The translations under genes and the position numbers were made by a program. From NCBI GenBank assembly GCA_002315335.1, contig DCGW01000084.1, positions 60,231-78,136 on the forward strand: 17,906 nt of DNA, in the 5' to 3' direction. This document shows positions 14,745-17,906 of the stretch, piece after piece (within the stretch, counting starts at the first letter, position 1; each line of letters starts with the position of its first letter). The notes under the pieces are model-generated. The model ran no database searches. It was not told the origin of the DNA and was given only the letters and a program-made list of their open reading frames with translations. Source of the DNA: Firmicutes bacterium UBA1768 (GTDB taxonomy: Bacteria; Bacillota; Clostridia; Peptostreptococcales; Anaerovoracaceae).

Positions 14745-16421
14745 CTACTCAGCCTTTGGAACTCTGATGCTGTTGATAAATGCCTTGAAAGCTGCCTTAT
14801 CCCATACAACAGGTACCGGATAGAGCGGATTTGCTTCCTTCATAGCCCATTCAATCATCTGGTCAATGTCCTTATCTTCAACCATATCGAGACCCCAAGG
14901 AATGTTCATATCAACCTTCATCTGTTCAATCCATGCTATGAACTTTTCAGCCTTTTCCTTATTTGAGTTACCTTCCATGCCGCATACATCAGCAAGGTCA
15001 GCCAACTTGTCATAAACAGCTGGACCGAACGCCTTCATAACGTGAGGAAGTATGATGCTCATTGCAAGACCGTGAGCTACACCATAAAGACCACCGAGAG
15101 TATGACCGATTGCGTGCACATAACCTACGCAGCCTCTTGTAAACGCTCGTCCTGCGAAGAATGCAGCCCTCTGCATGTTCTGACGTGCTTCAAGGTTTGA
15201 ACCGTCCTGATAAGCTGTGAGGAGGTTGTCATATATGAGTTTAACAGCTTCCTTTGAGAGCTTATCTTCGAGCGGAGTATTGTATGTATGGTTTGTATAT
15301 GCTTCTACCGCATGACAAAGCGCATCGAGACCTGTGCTGGAAGTAATAAACGGAGGAAGACCCATTGTGAGCTCAGGGTCGAGAACCGCATATCTCGGAA
15401 GTATTGACGGGTCATTGATGGATGCCTTTCTGTGTGTCTCAGCATCAGTTATTACAGCAGCAACCGTAGTTTCTGAGCCAGTACCTGCTGTAGTCGGAAC
15501 AGCGAAGAAAAGCGGAATCTTCTTGTGAACCTTGAGAAGACCCTGAAGCTGTGCAACAGTCTTGTTTGGATGAGCAACTCTTGCAGCAACACCCTTAGCG
15601 CAGTCCATCGAAGAACCGCCGCCAAAGGCAACTATAGCCTGGCAGCCAGTATCCTTATAAAGCTTATATCCAGCTTCAACGTTAAGACTGGTAGGGTTAG
15701 GATTAACGTCGCTGTAAAGCGTATAATCGAAATTTGCTTCCTCAAGAGCATTAAGCATACCCTGCGGAAGACCTATTTTCATAAGACCATTATCCGTAAC
15801 TACGAGAACCTTGCCTGCTCCCTTATCACGAAGCATCTTCGGCAGGTCTTTAATGCAGCCTGCGCCCTCGATATACTCAGGCATACGATAGCCCATAAAA
15901 TAGTTTCCGACCTTCATTACAGCCTGAAAAACCCTGCAATAAGCTTTACCCATTTTCTTTTCCTCCTCAATTTTCTTTGAAACGGCTGTTTCAATTTCTC
16001 TGCCCGGATCAGACATTGTGATTACATCAATCGGACAGGACTTTGCACAAATGCCGCATCCGATGCATTCCTTCTCATCTTTCAACGCAACATAGGTGTG
16101 AATATCTCCCACGAACTTTGCCTTCGTCAACTCAAGACAGTTCTTTGGACAGTTTTCAATACATACGGAACAACCGACGCAGGAATCGATATCCGCAACC
16201 GGCTTCTTCCACTGGTTTTTTGCAGCCTTTTCAACAGTTGTTCCGTTTTCATCCAATATAGCCGTCTTCGGGCAAAGCTTTCCGCAAAGCCCACAGCGAA
16301 TACATTTATCCGGATCTATTTTATGCAGTCCCTTAAGTTCACCCGAAATGGCGTTAACAGGACAATTTTTGGCGCACAGTGTGCAGCCGATACACGCATC
16401 TGTAATTGAATAACTATTCAT
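14745..16421 (-). CDS. four-cluster polyferredoxin fused to iron-containing alcohol dehydrogenase
   Basis: A 558-residue protein. The first 130 residues carry four CxxCxxCxxxCP motifs (Cys10-20, Cys40-50, Cys81-91, Cys119-129), enough for four [4Fe-4S] clusters. After a charged linker (about 140-156), a complete iron-containing alcohol dehydrogenase follows (157-558): NAD(P) motif GGGSSMDCAK (267-276), TTAGTGSE (310-317), and the metal ligands Asp366, His370, His436 and His450 in GLDALCH and HAIGHTLGGLYGVAHG. It should interconvert an alcohol and aldehyde and exchange electrons through the clusters. The ATG at 16421 has AGGAGG five bases upstream, and that site overlaps the MoaD-like stop; a GTG at 16427 is less likely. 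An internal ATG at 15953 has a perfect ribosome site and would yield the dehydrogenase alone. Confidence 0.93.
   Translation of the reverse strand: MNSYSITDACIGCTLCAKNCPVNAISGELKGLHKIDPDKCIRCGLCGKLCPKTAILDENGTTVEKAAKNQWKKPVADIDSCVGCSVCIENCPKNCLELTKAKFVGDIHTYVALKDEKECIGCGICAKSCPIDVITMSDPGREIETAVSKKIEEEKKMGKAYCRVFQAVMKVGNYFMGYRMPEYIEGAGCIKDLPKMLRDKGAGKVLVVTDNGLMKIGLPQGMLNALEEANFDYTLYSDVNPNPTSLNVEAGYKLYKDTGCQAIVAFGGGSSMDCAKGVAARVAHPNKTVAQLQGLLKVHKKIPLFFAVPTTAGTGSETTVAAVITDAETHRKASINDPSILPRYAVLDPELTMGLPPFITSSTGLDALCHAVEAYTNHTYNTPLEDKLSKEAVKLIYDNLLTAYQDGSNLEARQNMQRAAFFAGRAFTRGCVGYVHAIGHTLGGLYGVAHGLAMSIILPHVMKAFGPAVYDKLADLADVCGMEGNSNKEKAEKFIAWIEQMKVDMNIPWGLDMVEDKDIDQMIEWAMKEANPLYPVPVVWDKAAFKAFINSIRVPKAE
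15951..15966 (-). promoter_or_regulatory. internal ribosome site and start codon for the dehydrogenase domain
   Basis: Inside the fusion gene the minus strand reads GGAGGA (15966-15961), AAAGAAA, then ATG (15953-15951). Spacing and strength match the best start sites in this window. Translation from here would give a 402-residue protein beginning MGKAYCRVFQ, the usual size of a stand-alone iron-containing alcohol dehydrogenase. In the long frame the same bases encode the EEEKK of the linker. Confidence 0.6.
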
Positions 16422-16430
16422 CTGCACCTC

Positions 16431-16685
16431 CTAACCGCCACAGACAGGTGACATAAGCATAATCTCATCACCGTCATTAAGCTTACTTGTTTTTTTACTC
16501 TGAACACCGTTAATAACGACTATACATCCGTCAATATCCTTAGATGTGACCTTAGTATCAGGCTTTGCTTTTTTTGCCGCGTCCAGCAAAAGCGGATAAA
16601 GTTCTTTGACTGTTGAGGCCTTAAGTTCAATTTCCTTAATTCCTGTATCAAGTCTGAACAACCCGAAGAGTTTTACTTTTACCAT
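16431..16685 (-). CDS. MoaD/ThiS-like sulfur carrier protein
   Basis: An 84-residue ubiquitin-fold sulfur carrier. It shows VKVKLFGLFR at the N-terminus, VVINGVQS (57-64), LNDGDEIMLMSPV (69-81) and the diagnostic C-terminal Gly-Gly, here preceded by a cysteine (CGG, 82-84). After adenylylation and sulfur loading, such proteins donate sulfur for the molybdopterin dithiolene. The ThiF-like protein at 13926-14603 is the likely activating enzyme. The ATG at 16685 is preferred: GAGG lies eight bases upstream and overlaps the TGA of the AOR gene. A GTG at 16694 is too close to that site. The stop codon TAG in turn overlaps the ribosome site of the next gene. No MoaE is present in the window. Confidence 0.9.
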   Translation of the reverse strand: MVKVKLFGLFRLDTGIKEIELKASTVKELYPLLLDAAKKAKPDTKVTSKDIDGCIVVINGVQSKKTSKLNDGDEIMLMSPVCGG

Positions 16686-16695
16686 AAGTCGCACC

Positions 16696-17906
16696 TCACT
16701 TTACTATCTGAAGTCTGCGGAGAGTGCTGTTCGTAGGCTTTCCATCCTTGTCCCATCCGCGGGCTTTATAATAGACCTTCTTCATCTTTTCGAGAGGTAC
16801 AACCGTCTTTGGATCATTGGCATCCTGCGGTGTATGAGTGAGTCGCTTAGGAAGAGTATCGTCCTTAGCCGAAACACCGAACCTCATACTCACATATCTT
16901 TCGAGTGTGTAGCCGCGTTCACCTATTCTAAGGTATTTACCGAAGGTCATAGGCATACCGAGCGCATACTTAAACATCTTCGTATGGTGGAATACCGGCA
17001 GGTGCATAGCAATAGCAGGTGAAAATCTGTTCATCACACGAATAACGCCACCCAAATGTGGAATCAGCTTATTTGCCGTGGTAGTAATCCCACCATTAGG
17101 ACGAGTGATAAGGAAGCCTGGGAAAAATGCATAGGATGTAAACAGACACTGTCCCGATGCAGAAATAGTCTCCATTAAGTCCTGGAACATCATCGTAAAG
17201 TCAGCCTTTCCCTTTGGCGTCTGGCTGTCCGTATTGAGTCCAAGACCCTCAAGAATTACCATATACCCGCCATTAAGATGGCAGCCTCCGCGGTTTGATA
17301 CAGCATAGCCTAAGCCCTGACCTACTGCACGTCTCGGCTCGTAAGCTGCAAGCTCAAGACCCTTAGATTGGATCGCAAATTCCTTGCCGCCATATTTTTC
17401 GCTGAGTCGCTTGCTGCCCTCCGCCAGCTCGTCTCCGATTCCTCTACGATGTGCTATATCCTCCCATATTTGGGAAATATTGTCAATTTTTCCAAACTCC
17501 AAACCATTATTCCAAAGACCCTTTTCATTTGCCTCCATCGCATAAGCGAGAGTGCTTGAAGCTGAGATTGTATCCATTCCCAGTTCATCTATTTCATTAT
17601 TCCAGTCAAGGATTTTCTGGAGATTATTGTTTAAAATACCACCGCCCAAAAGCCCTAAGGTTTCGAGCTCAGGGCCCTTAACAGCTTCGCCGTTTACCCT
17701 GACGGTTCGAGCACACTTGATTGGACAGGTAAGACAGCCCTTATTTACTATATTGTAACCCTCTGCCAGAGTTTCTCCGTTTACCTTTTCAAAATCTTCA
17801 TACTGACCATAGTTGTAGTTTTTTGTTGAAAGCATTTTGCGCATCTGCATTGAGCTTACGAGCCCTGCAGTACCTAAACGAGGAAGCTGGTTTCCTGTAA
17901 GCGGAT
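16696..17906 (-). CDS. aldehyde:ferredoxin oxidoreductase family protein, C-terminal part
   Basis: A tungsten-pterin enzyme that oxidises aldehydes to acids with ferredoxin, or reduces acids. The reading frame is open to the window edge, so 402 residues of the usual roughly 600 are visible and the N-terminal pterin-binding domain is missing; the ATG at 17850 is internal. Numbering from the edge, [4Fe-4S] ligands are Cys57, Cys60 and Cys64 (CLTCPIKC), with the distant fourth at Cys253 (SASGQC). One pterin-contact motif of the DxxGL(C/D) type is present as DELGMD (106-111). In the second (248-253) the aspartate is replaced by serine and the leucine by glutamine. GYAVSNRGGCHL (199-210) is typical of the family. 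It leads the MoaD-like and polyferredoxin-dehydrogenase genes. Confidence 0.95.
   Translation of the reverse strand, partial: PLTGNQLPRLGTAGLVSSMQMRKMLSTKNYNYGQYEDFEKVNGETLAEGYNIVNKGCLTCPIKCARTVRVNGEAVKGPELETLGLLGGGILNNNLQKILDWNNEIDELGMDTISASSTLAYAMEANEKGLWNNGLEFGKIDNISQIWEDIAHRRGIGDELAEGSKRLSEKYGGKEFAIQSKGLELAAYEPRRAVGQGLGYAVSNRGGCHLNGGYMVILEGLGLNTDSQTPKGKADFTMMFQDLMETISASGQCLFTSYAFFPGFLITRPNGGITTTANKLIPHLGGVIRVMNRFSPAIAMHLPVFHHTKMFKYALGMPMTFGKYLRIGERGYTLERYVSMRFGVSAKDDTLPKRLTHTPQDANDPKTVVPLEKMKKVYYKARGWDKDGKPTNSTLRRLQIVK

Noticed and set aside
15525..15980. Plus-strand open frame of 151 residues
   Set aside because: It is antisense to the well-supported dehydrogenase domain and has no family features.
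1..17906. CRISPR array, insertion sequence, phage genes or long direct repeats
   Set aside because: No regularly spaced repeats, transposase motifs or long repeated blocks were noticed on reading both strands; a computed repeat search would be needed to exclude short ones.

Overview
The window reads as chromosomal DNA of a low-to-mid GC Gram-positive anaerobe, most likely a member of the Clostridia. The evidence is strong AGGAGG-type ribosome sites, sigma-A-type promoters, two lipobox lipoproteins, a PolA without a working proofreading site, and a tungsto-enzyme of the aldehyde:ferredoxin oxidoreductase (AOR) family. I cannot name a genus from sequence alone. All genes but one lie on the minus strand. 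No insertion sequence, phage gene or CRISPR array was seen.

Right to left along the minus strand, block one (17906 to 14745) holds the C-terminal two thirds of an AOR, a MoaD/ThiS-like sulfur carrier ending in Gly-Gly, and a protein with four [4Fe-4S] motifs joined in frame to a complete iron-containing alcohol dehydrogenase. These genes are tightly coupled: stop codons overlap or touch the next ribosome site. A strong bidirectional terminator (14691-14724) closes the block.

Block two (14603 to 8348) has a plus-strand ThiF/MoeB-like adenylyltransferase. Divergent from it is a minus-strand operon of four overlapping genes: a GlpA-like flavoprotein with a BFD-type [2Fe-2S] site, a second FAD/NAD flavoprotein, MoeA, and a MoeA fused to a periplasmic-binding-like domain (COG1910 type). 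Blocks one and two fit one job. The MoeA pair, the ThiF-like enzyme and the MoaD-like carrier would support tungsten/molybdenum-pterin maturation. AOR plus the alcohol dehydrogenase would interconvert alcohol, aldehyde and acid. The four-cluster domain and the two flavoproteins would carry electrons. The parts are known families; the linkage, the fusion and the internal start site are the candidates for something new.

Block three (8300 to 4440) is a three-gene operon behind a near-consensus promoter: an alpha/beta hydrolase lipoprotein, a class I glutamine-amidotransferase-like hydrolase (peptidase C26) and a YtcJ-type amidohydrolase lipoprotein. It looks like amide or ester scavenging at the cell surface; the substrate is unknown.

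Block four (4427 to 1) is housekeeping. It contains a lone hisA with its own promoter and terminator, polA, coaE, and then a near-consensus promoter driving the 5' end of a tRNA-Leu that runs off the left edge. The only gene-free stretches are short (at most about 180 bases), and their contents are listed as promoters, terminators or empty.
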